Source of the DNA: Bacteroidaceae bacterium
GTDB taxonomy: Bacteria; Bacteroidota; Bacteroidia; Bacteroidales; Bacteroidaceae
Direction of reading: 5' to 3'
Assembly: GCA_016280855.1 (NCBI GenBank)
Contig: JAEEHP010000072.1
Span: 1-64,000 of the forward strand
DNA: 64,000 nt
Shown here: piece by piece, positions 29,431-37,317 of the stretch
Numbering within the stretch: the first letter of the stretch is position 1
How the letters are laid out: each line of letters starts with the position of its first letter
The notes under the pieces: generated by a model
The model's database searches: none
Told to the model about the DNA's origin: nothing
Seen by the model: only the letters and a program-made list of their open reading frames with translations
Made by a program: the position numbers and the translations under genes

Positions 29431-30381
29431 ATGGATATTTCCGTTATCGTACCTCTTTATAACGAAGCCGAGTCGCTTCCCGAACTGCAGGCTTGGATCA
29501 AGCGTGTGATGGACGAGCACCGCTTCACGTATGAAATCATCTTTGTCAACGACGGTTCCACCGACACCTCGTGGCAGGTCATCGAGGAACTGGCAGCCTC
29601 TAACCCAGAAGTCAAGGGCATCTGTTTTCGTCGCAACTACGGCAAGAGCCCCGCGCTCTACTGCGGTTTCAAACGTGCCGAAGGCGATGTCGTCATCACC
29701 ATGGACGCCGACCTCCAGGACTCGCCCGACGAGATTCCTGAGCTGCGCCGCATGATTGTCGAGGACGGCTACGACCTCGTCAGCGGATATAAGCAGAAAC
29801 GCTACGACCCCCTGTCGAAGACCATCCCCACGAAACTCTTCAATGCCACTGCACGCAAGGTCAGCGGCATCAAGAACCTCCACGATTTCAACTGCGGATT
29901 GAAGGCCTATCGACGCGAAGTCATCAAGAACATCGAGGTCTATGGTGAGATGCACCGCTATATTCCTTACCTCGCCAAGAATGCCGGCTTCGATAAGATC
30001 GGTGAGAAAGTCGTTCACCATCAAGCACGTAAGTACGGCAAGACGAAGTTTGGCCTCGACCGTTTCGTCAATGGCTACCTCGATCTCATGACCCTTTGGT
30101 TCCTGAGCAAGTTCGGCAAGAAGCCGATGCACGTCTTCGGCCTCTGGGGCTCGCTCATGTTCATCATCGGTTTCATTGCTGTGCTCATCGTCGGCATCAA
30201 CAAACTCGTGGCACTTGCCAACGGCACGCCGGCACGCCTCATCACCGACTCTCCCTATTTCTACCTCTCGCTCACGATGATGCTTCTTGGCACCCAGCTC
30301 TTCGTCGCCGGTTTCCTCGGCGACCTCATCAGTCGTAATTCTGAACAACGTAATGACTATCAGATTTCTAAAGAGATTTAA
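29431..30381 (+). CDS. Family 2 glycosyltransferase (DPM1/GtrB-like) with membrane anchor
   Basis: A 316-residue enzyme. The GT-A domain has VIVPLYNEAESLPEL, VNDGSTDTSW and the DxD-bearing TMDADLQDSPDE. Two C-terminal helices (about 232-256 and 270-295) anchor it in the inner membrane. Relatives move a sugar from a nucleotide donor to polyprenyl phosphate for later use in the periplasm. Its 3' end overlaps the next gene by 29 bases. Confidence 0.9.
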   Translation: MDISVIVPLYNEAESLPELQAWIKRVMDEHRFTYEIIFVNDGSTDTSWQVIEELAASNPEVKGICFRRNYGKSPALYCGFKRAEGDVVITMDADLQDSPDEIPELRRMIVEDGYDLVSGYKQKRYDPLSKTIPTKLFNATARKVSGIKNLHDFNCGLKAYRREVIKNIEVYGEMHRYIPYLAKNAGFDKIGEKVVHHQARKYGKTKFGLDRFVNGYLDLMTLWFLSKFGKKPMHVFGLWGSLMFIIGFIAVLIVGINKLVALANGTPARLITDSPYFYLSLTMMLLGTQLFVAGFLGDLISRNSEQRNDYQISKEI

Positions 30382-30895
30382 GCATTCGGTCCTCGGGCTG
30401 CTAGTCCTGCCGCTCATCTTCGCGTGCAACGATGTATCCTGTCCGCTGAACAACACGGTGGCCAGCGTCTATGGCTTCTATGCCACGGCGCGAACTGATG
30501 ACGGCGGCTTTGCCCCAGGAGCTGCCATCACGATAGGCGACACGCTTACGATCAGGGCGCTGGGACCTGATACCGTGCTGGCCAATAGGCTTATCGGCAA
30601 AGGCTCCGTGAGCCTGCCCGTCAGCTTCTACGAAGATGTCGATGTCCTGCAGTTTGCCTTCTACGACAAGAATGGCTTCAAGACTGCAGACACCCTCTGG
30701 ATCAGCAAGAAGAACACCCACCACTTCGATGACCCCTCCTGTGCCATACACATGTGGCACACCATCCTCGGCGTGCGTTCCACCCACCATCTCATCGACA
30801 GCGTGATGATCAACGACCCCTCAGTCAACTACGACGGCAACGAGAACTTCCAGATCTATTTCTTCACCTCTAAGCCCACGAACGCAGATGAATAG
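30353..30895 (+). CDS. Lipoprotein, DUF6452-like
   Basis: A 180-residue predicted lipoprotein. Signal sequence ends LPLIFAC, a lipobox, with Asn at +2, and is followed by NDVSCPLNNTVASVYGFY, the conserved opening of this Bacteroidetes family. Remainder is beta-rich. Start ATG 30353 lies within the GT2 gene; the gene also overlaps the following one by eight bases, so the three are tightly coupled. Function unknown. Confidence 0.7.
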   Translation: MTIRFLKRFKHSVLGLLVLPLIFACNDVSCPLNNTVASVYGFYATARTDDGGFAPGAAITIGDTLTIRALGPDTVLANRLIGKGSVSLPVSFYEDVDVLQFAFYDKNGFKTADTLWISKKNTHHFDDPSCAIHMWHTILGVRSTHHLIDSVMINDPSVNYDGNENFQIYFFTSKPTNADE

Positions 30896-31661
30896 GTCGC
30901 TCTCCCTTTTACTCCTTTGCCTTGTGGCGCTCGTCTCGTCTGCGCGTCCCCACGTCGCTGCGGTCGATAGTTTACCCATCGACGTTCCCCCCGTTGACTC
31001 GCTTGCTACGGATTCCCTCACTACGGACACCCTCCACCTAGGCGATCTCGTGGATAAGGCCACGGGCAAGAAAAAGAAGAAGGAGGTTTATTTCCTCAAC
31101 GGCGTTACCGTGGGTATCGACTTCGTGGGTTTGGGTATGAAACTCTTTGGCTCCGACTGGTCTAACGCTGAAGTCCTCGCCCGCATCAACCTCCTCGACA
31201 AGTTTTTCCCCATTGCTGAGCTCGGTATTGGTTCCGCCGACCACAGCGGCGCCGAGCTCGACAACCACTTCAAGGTCACAGCCCCCTATTTCCGTGCCGG
31301 CTTGGACTATAACATCAACAAGAAGCACAACGCCAACCGCCTGACCGTCGGTCTGCGTTACGGTTTCTCTTCCTATAAGTACGATATTGACTCGCCCGAT
31401 CCTCTGGTTGATCCCTATTGGGGTGAGAGCCGCGAGCTTAAGCTCACCGGCCTCAGCGGCAACTGCCATTGGGCTGAAATCGTCGTCGGTCTCGAGACAC
31501 GCCTCTGGACAATCATACACCTCGGCTGGGACATTCGTCTCAAGTTCCGCCTGAGCCAGAAGAAATCCGATGTCGGCATGCCTTGGTACATCCCTGGCTA
31601 CGGTAAGAGCGACGGCGCCACTTGCTGGGGCGGCTCCTTCAAACTCCTCATTGATATTTAA
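30888..31661 (+). CDS. Outer-membrane-like protein, DUF6048-like
   Basis: A 257-residue exported protein: signal peptide MNRSLSLLLLCLVALVSSAR, an Asp/Ser/Thr-Leu-rich linker, then a small barrel-like domain (VTVGIDFVGLGMKLFG, APYFRAGLDYNINKK, LTVGLRYGFSSYKYD). Ends with LKLLIDI after a Gly-rich strand. DUF6452 and DUF6048 genes usually lie next to each other; a joint envelope role is likely but unproven. Confidence 0.7.
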   Translation: MNRSLSLLLLCLVALVSSARPHVAAVDSLPIDVPPVDSLATDSLTTDTLHLGDLVDKATGKKKKKEVYFLNGVTVGIDFVGLGMKLFGSDWSNAEVLARINLLDKFFPIAELGIGSADHSGAELDNHFKVTAPYFRAGLDYNINKKHNANRLTVGLRYGFSSYKYDIDSPDPLVDPYWGESRELKLTGLSGNCHWAEIVVGLETRLWTIIHLGWDIRLKFRLSQKKSDVGMPWYIPGYGKSDGATCWGGSFKLLIDI

Positions 31662-31698
31662 AAGCCCCTCTCTAACTCTCCCCGTTGGGGCGAGGACT
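31662..31698. repeat. GC-rich 3'-end repeat, copy 1
   Basis: AAGCCCCTCTCTAACTCTCC followed by CCGTTGGGGCGAGGACT starts on the base after the stop of the DUF6048 gene. The CCCCGTTGGGG part folds. Two further copies follow the queF stop at 36423-36488. Confidence 0.75.
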
Positions 31699-31768
31699 AC
31701 CTTGCGGTTGAGAATTCAAAAGTTCAAGAGCCGTAGAGGGGCCTTTCACTTTTCCGCTCTCCGCTCTC

Positions 31769-31810
31769 AACTCTCAACTTTCAACTTTCAACTCTCAACT
31801 TTCAACTCTC
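31769..31810 (+). repeat. Heptamer array (AACTTTC/AACTCTC), 6 units
   Basis: Six 7-bp units ending one base before the ATG of apbE at 31812. Confidence 0.9.
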
Positions 31811-31811
31811 C

Positions 31812-32888
31812 ATGACCGATCCACTCAATCCCATTCAACCTGACGAGACTAAGTACGAACCCCTTACGCCTGCTGATCGTCCTAAGAGTCAGTGGCGCCG
31901 TTGGCATATACCCGTGCTCGTCTTCTTAGCCATAGCCTCCTATCTGATTGTCACCAAACAAAATAAAGTCCCTTACCAGACAGCAGAAGGCGCCATTTTC
32001 GGCACCTTCTACCATCTTACCTACCAGTCGCGTGATGATCTGCAGGCTGGCGTCGAAGCCGAGCTCCTTCGTGTTGACAGCAGTCTCTCCATGTTCAATC
32101 CATCGAGCATCATCAGCCGCGTCAATCGCGACGAGGACGTTGAGGTTGACAGCCTCTTCCGCACCGTCTTCACCCTCGCCCAGCAGGTCAGCGCAGCCAC
32201 CGGTGGAGCCTTCGACATTACCGTCGCTCCCCTCGTCAATGCCTGGGGCTTTGGCTTCAAGAACGGAGAGCTGCCCGATAGTGCGCAGGTGGACAGCCTC
32301 CGTCAGCTTGTGGGCTATCAGCACATCCGTCTGCTTGACAACAACCATATCGAGAAGGACACCCCCGGCATCGTCCTTGACTGCTCTGCCGTGGCCAAGG
32401 GCTTCGGCGTTGATGTTGTCACCAACTACCTGCGCCGTCAGGGCATTGAGAATTTCATGGTTGAAATTGGCGGTGAAGTCGTCGTCAGCGGTGTGAATCC
32501 TAAGGGCAAGCCGTGGCGTGTAGGCGTCAACAAAGCAGCTGACGACCCGACGAGTACCAATCAGGAGTTGGCCACCGTCCTCAACCTCACCGATCGCGCC
32601 ATGGCCACCAGCGGCAACTACCGCAACTACTACACCACCAACGATGGACGACGCGTAGCTCACACCATAGACCCCTCCTCGGGTTATCCCGTGCAGCACT
32701 CCCTGCTCTCCGCCACCGTTCTGGCGCCCACTTGTGCCGAGGCTGACGCTTTCGCCACCTCCTTCATGGTCATGGGCATCGATTCCGCCCGCACCATCCT
32801 CACTCGTCATCCCGAGCTTCAAGTCTTCTTCATCTACGACTCCCTCGGCACCAACCTCACCTTCTCTACTATTCGGGAAGAATCATAG
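31812..32888 (+). CDS. apbE: FAD:protein FMN transferase
   Basis: A 358-residue periplasmic flavin transferase that links FMN covalently to Thr of NqrB/NqrC or RnfG/RnfD-type proteins. One N-terminal membrane helix (HIPVLVFLAIASYLIV, about 32-47) anchors it. Family blocks: SSLSMFNPSSIISRVN, DCSAVAKGFGVDVV, EIGGEVVVSG, the flavin/metal site DRAMATSGNYRNYY and HTIDPSSGYPVQH. It has no lipobox Cys, unlike many ApbE. The rnf/nqr genes it serves are not in the window. Confidence 0.92.
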   Translation: MTDPLNPIQPDETKYEPLTPADRPKSQWRRWHIPVLVFLAIASYLIVTKQNKVPYQTAEGAIFGTFYHLTYQSRDDLQAGVEAELLRVDSSLSMFNPSSIISRVNRDEDVEVDSLFRTVFTLAQQVSAATGGAFDITVAPLVNAWGFGFKNGELPDSAQVDSLRQLVGYQHIRLLDNNHIEKDTPGIVLDCSAVAKGFGVDVVTNYLRRQGIENFMVEIGGEVVVSGVNPKGKPWRVGVNKAADDPTSTNQELATVLNLTDRAMATSGNYRNYYTTNDGRRVAHTIDPSSGYPVQHSLLSATVLAPTCAEADAFATSFMVMGIDSARTILTRHPELQVFFIYDSLGTNLTFSTIREES

Positions 32889-32952
32889 GCATTGCTATTT
32901 TGGTCTTGATAGTCTATGCCCTCTATTTATTTGGATGATAACGACATTTTTA

Positions 32953-33270
32953 ATGGAAAAGGCTAAGTTTTGGGTGGACTTCTGCTTGGAGGCAGATGAT
33001 GAATATGGTGACGGGCATGTGTGTCACCGTTACGGGTTCGGGATAGAACTCACGGACGAAGAGTTTGAGGAGTTGTATCAGGTGTGTTACGATAAGTTCG
33101 AGGTGAACGGCTGGAGCACCGTCTGGGAGGGGCATGAGGCGTTGTATGACAAGATAGACGATGCGGCGCGTTACGCTCTCGACAAGCATCTGGAGAATGA
33201 GGATCCTGTCTATCGGAACCCGCTGGATGTGCTGTGGGAACTGTCACAGGAAACGATCGATGCATTCTAA
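32953..33270 (+). CDS. Small acidic protein of unknown function
   Basis: A 105-residue, strongly acidic protein (MEKAKFWVDFCLEADDEYGD ... WELSQETIDAF) with no signal peptide or known motif. Amino-acid composition is protein-like and the frame is intact. ATG 32953 is preferred; ATG 32935 would add six residues. Stands alone between apbE and the gene-poor stretch. Confidence 0.6.
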   Translation: MEKAKFWVDFCLEADDEYGDGHVCHRYGFGIELTDEEFEELYQVCYDKFEVNGWSTVWEGHEALYDKIDDAARYALDKHLENEDPVYRNPLDVLWELSQETIDAF

Positions 33271-33678
33271 ACTTACTTTGATTTCAACCGCACATGTCAT
33301 CGCCCTGTCCCAATAGGGGCGATGAGTTTATCGCGCAGACAGAATGTGAATTTTCGTCTGAATTCCATCTTTTATCCATTTTGGATAATCTTTTTTGGAT
33401 AATTATTGTGTGGTTTCTACTCTACGACGACATTCTTGAAGGTCGTGGACAAAAGCCTAAAGGGTTTGCGGAAAAAGCCTTAAGGGTGTTGGCGGAAACC
33501 GTTGAGGGTTCCAAGTGAGGTAAGGCTCCAAAAAGTTCTTCGCAAGTGAAGCGATCAGAGACCAAGCAGAAAGTACTTGAAGGGTCAAGCGACCAAGGTC
33601 GAGCGCTTCGAAGTATCGAAGCGAGCAAGCTCGAGCGGAATTTTCAGGTTTCAGGTAAGGAAAAAAATATTTTGTTCA

Positions 33679-33738
33679 AAACAGACTACAGACTACAGCG
33701 CAGGGGAATCCATTGCCGCTGTAGTCTGTAGTCTGTTT
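33679..33738. repeat. Perfect 22-bp inverted repeat (hairpin)
   Basis: Arms 33679-33700 and 33717-33738 are perfectly complementary; each contains the heptamer AGACTAC twice. The 16-nt loop is CAGGGGAATCCATTGC. T-rich tracts follow on both strands, so it could terminate transcripts either way. Confidence 0.9.
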
Positions 33739-33971
33739 GTGATAAAATTTATTTTTCCTCGGTTCCTTTGGCTTTTGGTGAATTAACAACAACAAAGATA
33801 GTTCTACCGTCAACAGGGCGGGTGATGCGTAGGCATTAGAATGATGTGCTTGTCTTTATATAGAGAATAAACAGAGGGAACGGTGTTCTGCCGTTTAACA
33901 TGCAGTTGTATCGCATATCGTGAAGATTCGTCGGCAGGATAGGCTATCGAGAGCCATGAATAATCTTCTAA

Positions 33972-34009
33972 CGGTGTAGGTTGTTCGCTCGCGACCGAAC
34001 AACTTACAC
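33972..34009. repeat. 15-bp-stem hairpin
   Basis: GGTGTAGGTTGTTCG and CGAACAACTTACACC pair over 15 bp with one G-U, around an 8-nt loop CTCGCGAC. No T tract follows on the plus strand, so it is not a standard terminator. Confidence 0.8.
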
Positions 34010-34030
34010 CATTGAACGTTCATGTTTCGA

Positions 34031-34118
34031 CGTTAGGACGTTCCGGTGCTAGCGGCTGTTCGTTATAGCAGCACCCGTCATTCGTTATGGCAGCACCCGT
34101 CATTCGTGCTAACTCATC
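34031..34118. repeat. 22-bp tandem repeats, second locus
   Basis: Units start at 34031 (degenerate), 34053, 34075 and 34097. The unit CCGTCATTCGTTATGGCAGC matches the late units of the 16026 array (CGAACATTCGTTAAGGCTGC) over most positions, and both arrays end with a unit carrying ATTCGTG. Confidence 0.75.
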
Positions 34119-34272
34119 ACTCTTTATTTTATATTCATACGAAAATATAATGAAAATTCATACACTAATACACTCTTCTATATTTAATGCATTGTATTTC
34201 AGTATTATAATATCGGAAAATTTAGTGTATTTTGGGGTGTATTTTTGAGTGTAAAAGTGTATATTCTGGTAA

Positions 34273-34383
34273 CTCAAGTATCTGGAGTTAAAGGAGTTCT
34301 TGAAAGTAGCAGGAAGCATTATAGACAAGGAGCTCTTCAAGAAGTTAGATAACGGATATTTGATAGGAGTAGTCAGAGTATAA
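34273..34383 (+). pseudogene. Possible C-terminal gene remnant in AT-rich DNA
   Basis: A 37-codon frame without a start codon, beginning after a stop at 34270 and ending TAA at 34381. It reads LKYLELKEFLKVAGSIIDK then ELFKKLDNGYLIGVVRV, which looks like real helical protein and has much lower GC than neighbours. I do not recognise the parent family; it may be the scrap of a lost mobile gene. Confidence 0.3.
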
Positions 34384-34473
34384 AAAAGGTTTTATTCATG
34401 TTCGTATAGCACATTTCGCGAACAAAGATAAGAAAAAAATGATTTGATTGGTCTTTAATTATCATTTTATTAC

Positions 34474-34481
34474 TATCTTTG
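34474..34481 (+). promoter_or_regulatory. -7 element of the DUF389 gene
   Basis: TATCTTTG 24 bp before the ATG at 34505, with TTGG about 26 bp upstream as a weak -33. Confidence 0.55.
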
Positions 34482-34504
34482 CCGCGAATTAGAAGTTTTC
34501 GCTT

Positions 34505-35842
34505 ATGAATATCAAGGAAATCCTTCGCCGCTATTTTGATTTGCGTGCAGACAAGGTTGACGAGGAGCAGACGATTGCAAATATACGTGCTGACGCCTCG
34601 TTCCGCGGCGCTCAACTGTGGGTTCTCATCTTCGCCATCTTCATCGCTTCGCTGGGCTTGAACGTCAATTCGACGGCAGTCATTATCGGCGCGATGCTCA
34701 TCTCGCCCCTCATGGGACCTATCGTGGGTATGGGTCTTGCTGTCGGTATCAACGACCTTGACCTGCTGCGTGTTTCGGCAAAGAATTTCGCTGTTGCCAC
34801 CCTCTTCAGCGTGGCTACGGCTACGGTCTATTTTCTTCTGTCGCCCTATCGTGAGCTGCAGAGCGAGTTGCTGGCTCGCACTTCTCCGACGCTTTACGAC
34901 GTGCTTATCGCCTTCTTCGGCGGTGCGGCAGGCATCGTGGCAATCGCCACCGGCGGCAAAGGAAATGTCATCCCCGGCGTGGCTATCGCTACGGCACTCA
35001 TGCCGCCGCTGTGCACGGCGGGCTACGGATTGGCCACGGGACAATGGGTTTATTTCCTTGGCGCTTTCTACCTGTTTTTCATCAACACCGTGTTCATCGC
35101 CGGAGCCACTTTTCTGGGTGTGCGTCTGATGCAATTCAAGGTTCATCAGGAGGTTAATAAGGAGCGTGCCGTGCGTGCGCGGCGGATGTTTATGTTTCTC
35201 GTTGTGCTGACCCTCGTTCCAGCGGGCTTCATGACTTTCTCGCTGGTTCGCCGAAGTCTTTTCGAGCAGCGCTTAGCCAGCTTCACGGAGGCTGAACTCT
35301 CGTGGCCCGGCACGCAGATTCTTTCGCGAAGCGCCGACCGCGACGCCTGTACCATCAGCGTGGCGGTGATCGGTCGCGAGGTGGAGGCCGAGCAGATTGA
35401 GACGGCTCGCGAACGCCTGTCGGAATATGGTTTGGCGGACTATGAGCTGAACGTCGTGCAAGGCACGCAGAGCGACAGCCTCACCCACCTGTTAGGCGAG
35501 TTGCAGCATTCTAAAACGGACCTCACTCGCACGACCTTGCAGCAGAACCAGCAGATTCGAACCCTCGAGGTGGCTCTGGACGACTATCAGCGCCTCAACC
35601 GCCTGGCTGAGCAGCTGCGCCCCGAGCTGCGTGCGTTGTATCCCGACGTGGCAGCTATCAGTCTGGCACGCACGACGGAGGTGCTCACCGACACCGCCGC
35701 CGCCGATGGCGGCACGCCACTGACGATGGCTGTCGTGACGCTGGCTGACGGCAAGCGCCTCGATGCAGAGCAAGGCCGGCGTCTCGAAGAATGGCTGGAG
35801 GCCCGAGTGGAAGCTGACACGCTGGCGCTGGTGGTACGATGA
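34505..35842 (+). CDS. DUF389 membrane protein
   Basis: A 445-residue protein. The DUF389 core has six membrane helices (about 38-215) with the signature NSTAVIIGAMLISPLMGPIV and IPGVAIATALMPPLCTAGYG. One more helix (LVVLTLVPAGFMTF, about 238-251) is followed by a roughly 190-residue charged soluble region, probably periplasmic, with a helical section (LLGELQHSKTDLTRTTLQQ). Function unknown; transport has been suggested for the family. Single-gene unit. Confidence 0.85.
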   Translation: MNIKEILRRYFDLRADKVDEEQTIANIRADASFRGAQLWVLIFAIFIASLGLNVNSTAVIIGAMLISPLMGPIVGMGLAVGINDLDLLRVSAKNFAVATLFSVATATVYFLLSPYRELQSELLARTSPTLYDVLIAFFGGAAGIVAIATGGKGNVIPGVAIATALMPPLCTAGYGLATGQWVYFLGAFYLFFINTVFIAGATFLGVRLMQFKVHQEVNKERAVRARRMFMFLVVLTLVPAGFMTFSLVRRSLFEQRLASFTEAELSWPGTQILSRSADRDACTISVAVIGREVEAEQIETARERLSEYGLADYELNVVQGTQSDSLTHLLGELQHSKTDLTRTTLQQNQQIRTLEVALDDYQRLNRLAEQLRPELRALYPDVAAISLARTTEVLTDTAAADGGTPLTMAVVTLADGKRLDAEQGRRLEEWLEARVEADTLALVVR

Positions 35843-35958
35843 CGAAGACAATGGAAAGTGAAAAGTGAAAAGTGAAAGAGTGAAAAGTGAAAAATAAAAG
35901 TAACGTTGTAACGAAGACTAAAACGAAAACTATAACGAAAACGAAAACTTAAATATTT
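35843..35958 (+). repeat. GTGAAAA-type heptamers and ACGAAAAC-type repeats
   Basis: 35857-35899 contains AGTGAAA units repeated five times; 35905-35950 contains AACGAAAACT-like repeats. Together they fill the gap between the DUF389 and queF genes. Confidence 0.75.
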
Positions 35959-36420
35959 ATGCAAGAAAGAGAAAAAGAAGGATTGACAGCTCTTGGACGC
36001 AAGACGGAGTATAAGAGCGACTACGCTCCCGAAGTGCTGGAAACATTTGTGAATAAGCACCCAGACAATGACTATTGGGTGCGCTTCAACTGTCCTGAGT
36101 TCACGAGCCTGTGTCCCATCACGGGTCAGCCTGACTTCGCGGAGATCCGCATCAACTACTTGCCCGGCGAGCGGATGGTGGAGTCGAAGAGCTTGAAGCT
36201 GTACCTGTTCAGCTTCCGCAACCATGGCGATTTCCATGAGGACTGCGTGAACAAGATCATGAAGGACTTGATCAAGCTGATGGATCCCAAGTACATCGAG
36301 GTCATCGGGCTGTTCACGCCCCGTGGCGGCATAAGCATCTATCCTTACGCCAACTACGGTCGTCCGGGTACGAAATATGAGGAAATGGCCAATTACAGGC
36401 TGCTGCACCACGACTTGTAA
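35959..36420 (+). CDS. queF: NADPH-dependent preQ1 synthase
   Basis: A 153-residue unimodular QueF that reduces the nitrile preQ0 to preQ1 in queuosine synthesis. The catalytic Cys is in [17 protein letters not shown], the NADPH motif is [20 protein letters not shown], and the C-terminal [10 protein letters not shown] block is present. Cytosolic homodecamer in the family. Gap upstream is a repeat array, downstream a GC-rich repeat touching the stop codon. Confidence 0.95.
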   Translation: MQEREKEGLTALGRKTEYKSDYAPEVLETFVNKHPDNDYWVRFNCPEFTSLCPITGQPDFAEIRINYLPGERMVESKSLKLYLFSFRNHGDFHEDCVNKIMKDLIKLMDPKYIEVIGLFTPRGGISIYPYANYGRPGTKYEEMANYRLLHHDL

Positions 36421-36422
36421 AG

Positions 36423-36488
36423 AAGCCCCTCTCTATCTTCCCCCGTGGGGAAGCCCCTCTCTATCTCCCCCCGTGGGGGGGAGGACTC
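36423..36488. repeat. GC-rich 3'-end repeat, copies 2 and 3
   Basis: Two tandem copies of AAGCCCCTCTCTATCT(T/C)CC plus CCCGTGGGG begin two bases after the queF stop, in the gap between convergent genes. Related to 31662-31698, which also ends GAGGACT. Confidence 0.75.
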
Positions 36489-36523
36489 AAGTCCTATGGA
36501 AAGTTGCGTGTTGCGGACGGTTT

Positions 36524-37168
36524 TTAGAGGTAGGGATTGTTGGTTCGTTCGGTGAGCACGTCGGTCTGCGGTCCGTGGCCCGGATAGACGATGACGTCGT
36601 CGGGCAGTTCCTTCAGCAGCTGATGAAGCGCCTTGATGAGATCCCAATGGTTGCCGCCGGGGAAGTCTGTGCGTCCGATGCTCATGCGGAAGAGACTGTC
36701 GCCGGAGAACAGGACGCGCTCCTCCTTGCAGTAGTAGCATACGCCGCCGGGAGTGTGGCCGGGTGTGGCGATGACGGAAAGGGCATGCGTGCCGAAGCGG
36801 ACGATGGTGTCGGGCGTGATGGCGTCGCCGGTAGGACCCGTGGCACAATTCATGGCATAACCTCCGAGGATGCCGCGCATCTGACCTTCAACGTTGTTGA
36901 ACAGCGGCAGGTCGCCCTCCGGACAGCGGGCGGCAAGGCCGTAGCGCTCATGCAGGAAGGCAGCACCCCAGAGATGGTCGAAATGAGCGTGCGTGAGAAG
37001 GTGCGCCACGGGGTGCAACTCATTGATGTCGAGGTAGTCTGAGATGGTTGCCCGCTCTTCGTCGTAGAGCGCGCCGCAGTCGATGATGACAGCTTCGTGC
37101 GTCTCGTCGCTGACGACATAGCAGTTCGTGCCGAGTGGATTGAACGTGAAGGCCTTGATGGTAAGCAT
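36524..37168 (-). CDS. MBL-fold metallo-hydrolase (glyoxalase II-like)
   Basis: A 214-residue metallo-beta-lactamase-fold hydrolase. Metal ligands: THAHFDHLWGA (HxHxDH), HTPGGVCYY (His after TPG), FSGDSLFRMSIGRTDFPGG (Asp), and PGHGPQTD (last His). The layout matches the short hydroxyacylglutathione-hydrolase-like proteins; the natural thioester is unknown. The ATG is preceded directly by an array of GAATGAA heptamers (37169-37221). Confidence 0.85.
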   Translation of the reverse strand: MLTIKAFTFNPLGTNCYVVSDETHEAVIIDCGALYDEERATISDYLDINELHPVAHLLTHAHFDHLWGAAFLHERYGLAARCPEGDLPLFNNVEGQMRGILGGYAMNCATGPTGDAITPDTIVRFGTHALSVIATPGHTPGGVCYYCKEERVLFSGDSLFRMSIGRTDFPGGNHWDLIKALHQLLKELPDDVIVYPGHGPQTDVLTERTNNPYL

Positions 37169-37317
37169 GGAGGAATGGAGGAATGAAGAATGAGGAATGA
37201 AGAATGAAGAATGAAGAATGAAAAAGACTGCGATTAAGCGAGAGGAGAGTCAAGCTCGCTTGAACTATCCCGAGCGTGAGCAGGCTCGACCGAAGGTCAA
37301 TGATGATTGATGATTGA
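37169..37317. repeat. Heptamer array and palindromic elements
   Basis: 37169-37221 holds TTCATTC/CTCATTC units (minus-strand reading) abutting the hydrolase ATG. 37235-37310 holds short palindromes including GACC-GAA-GGTC (37288-37298), related to sites at 20108, 33591 and 52241. Nothing else in this 149-bp gap. Confidence 0.7.

Larger units (their letters stand above)
33271..34504. other. Gene-poor stretch of 1.2 kb with hairpins, repeats and an AT-rich island
   Basis: No gene I trust lies here. In order: CATCGCCC/GGGGCGATG hairpin (33298-33325); degenerate palindromic element (33536-33640) with CGCTTCGA-AGTA-TCGAAGCG and GACC-AA-GGTC; a perfect 22-bp-arm hairpin (33679-33738); a minus-strand TATCTTTG (33793-33800); a 15-bp hairpin (33972-34009); a 22-bp tandem array (34031-34118); an AT-rich island with GTGTAT repeats and a 37-codon gene scrap (34139-34383); and the promoter of the next gene (TATCTTTG 34474-34481). 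A 74-codon frame at 33294-33518 is weak. Confidence 0.7.

Noticed and set aside
33294..33518. 74-codon plus-strand frame with a hydrophobic stretch
   Set aside because: No promoter, starts in a hairpin, and its second half is repetitive DNA (AAGCCTTAAGGG-like units); kept only as a remark in the gene-poor stretch.
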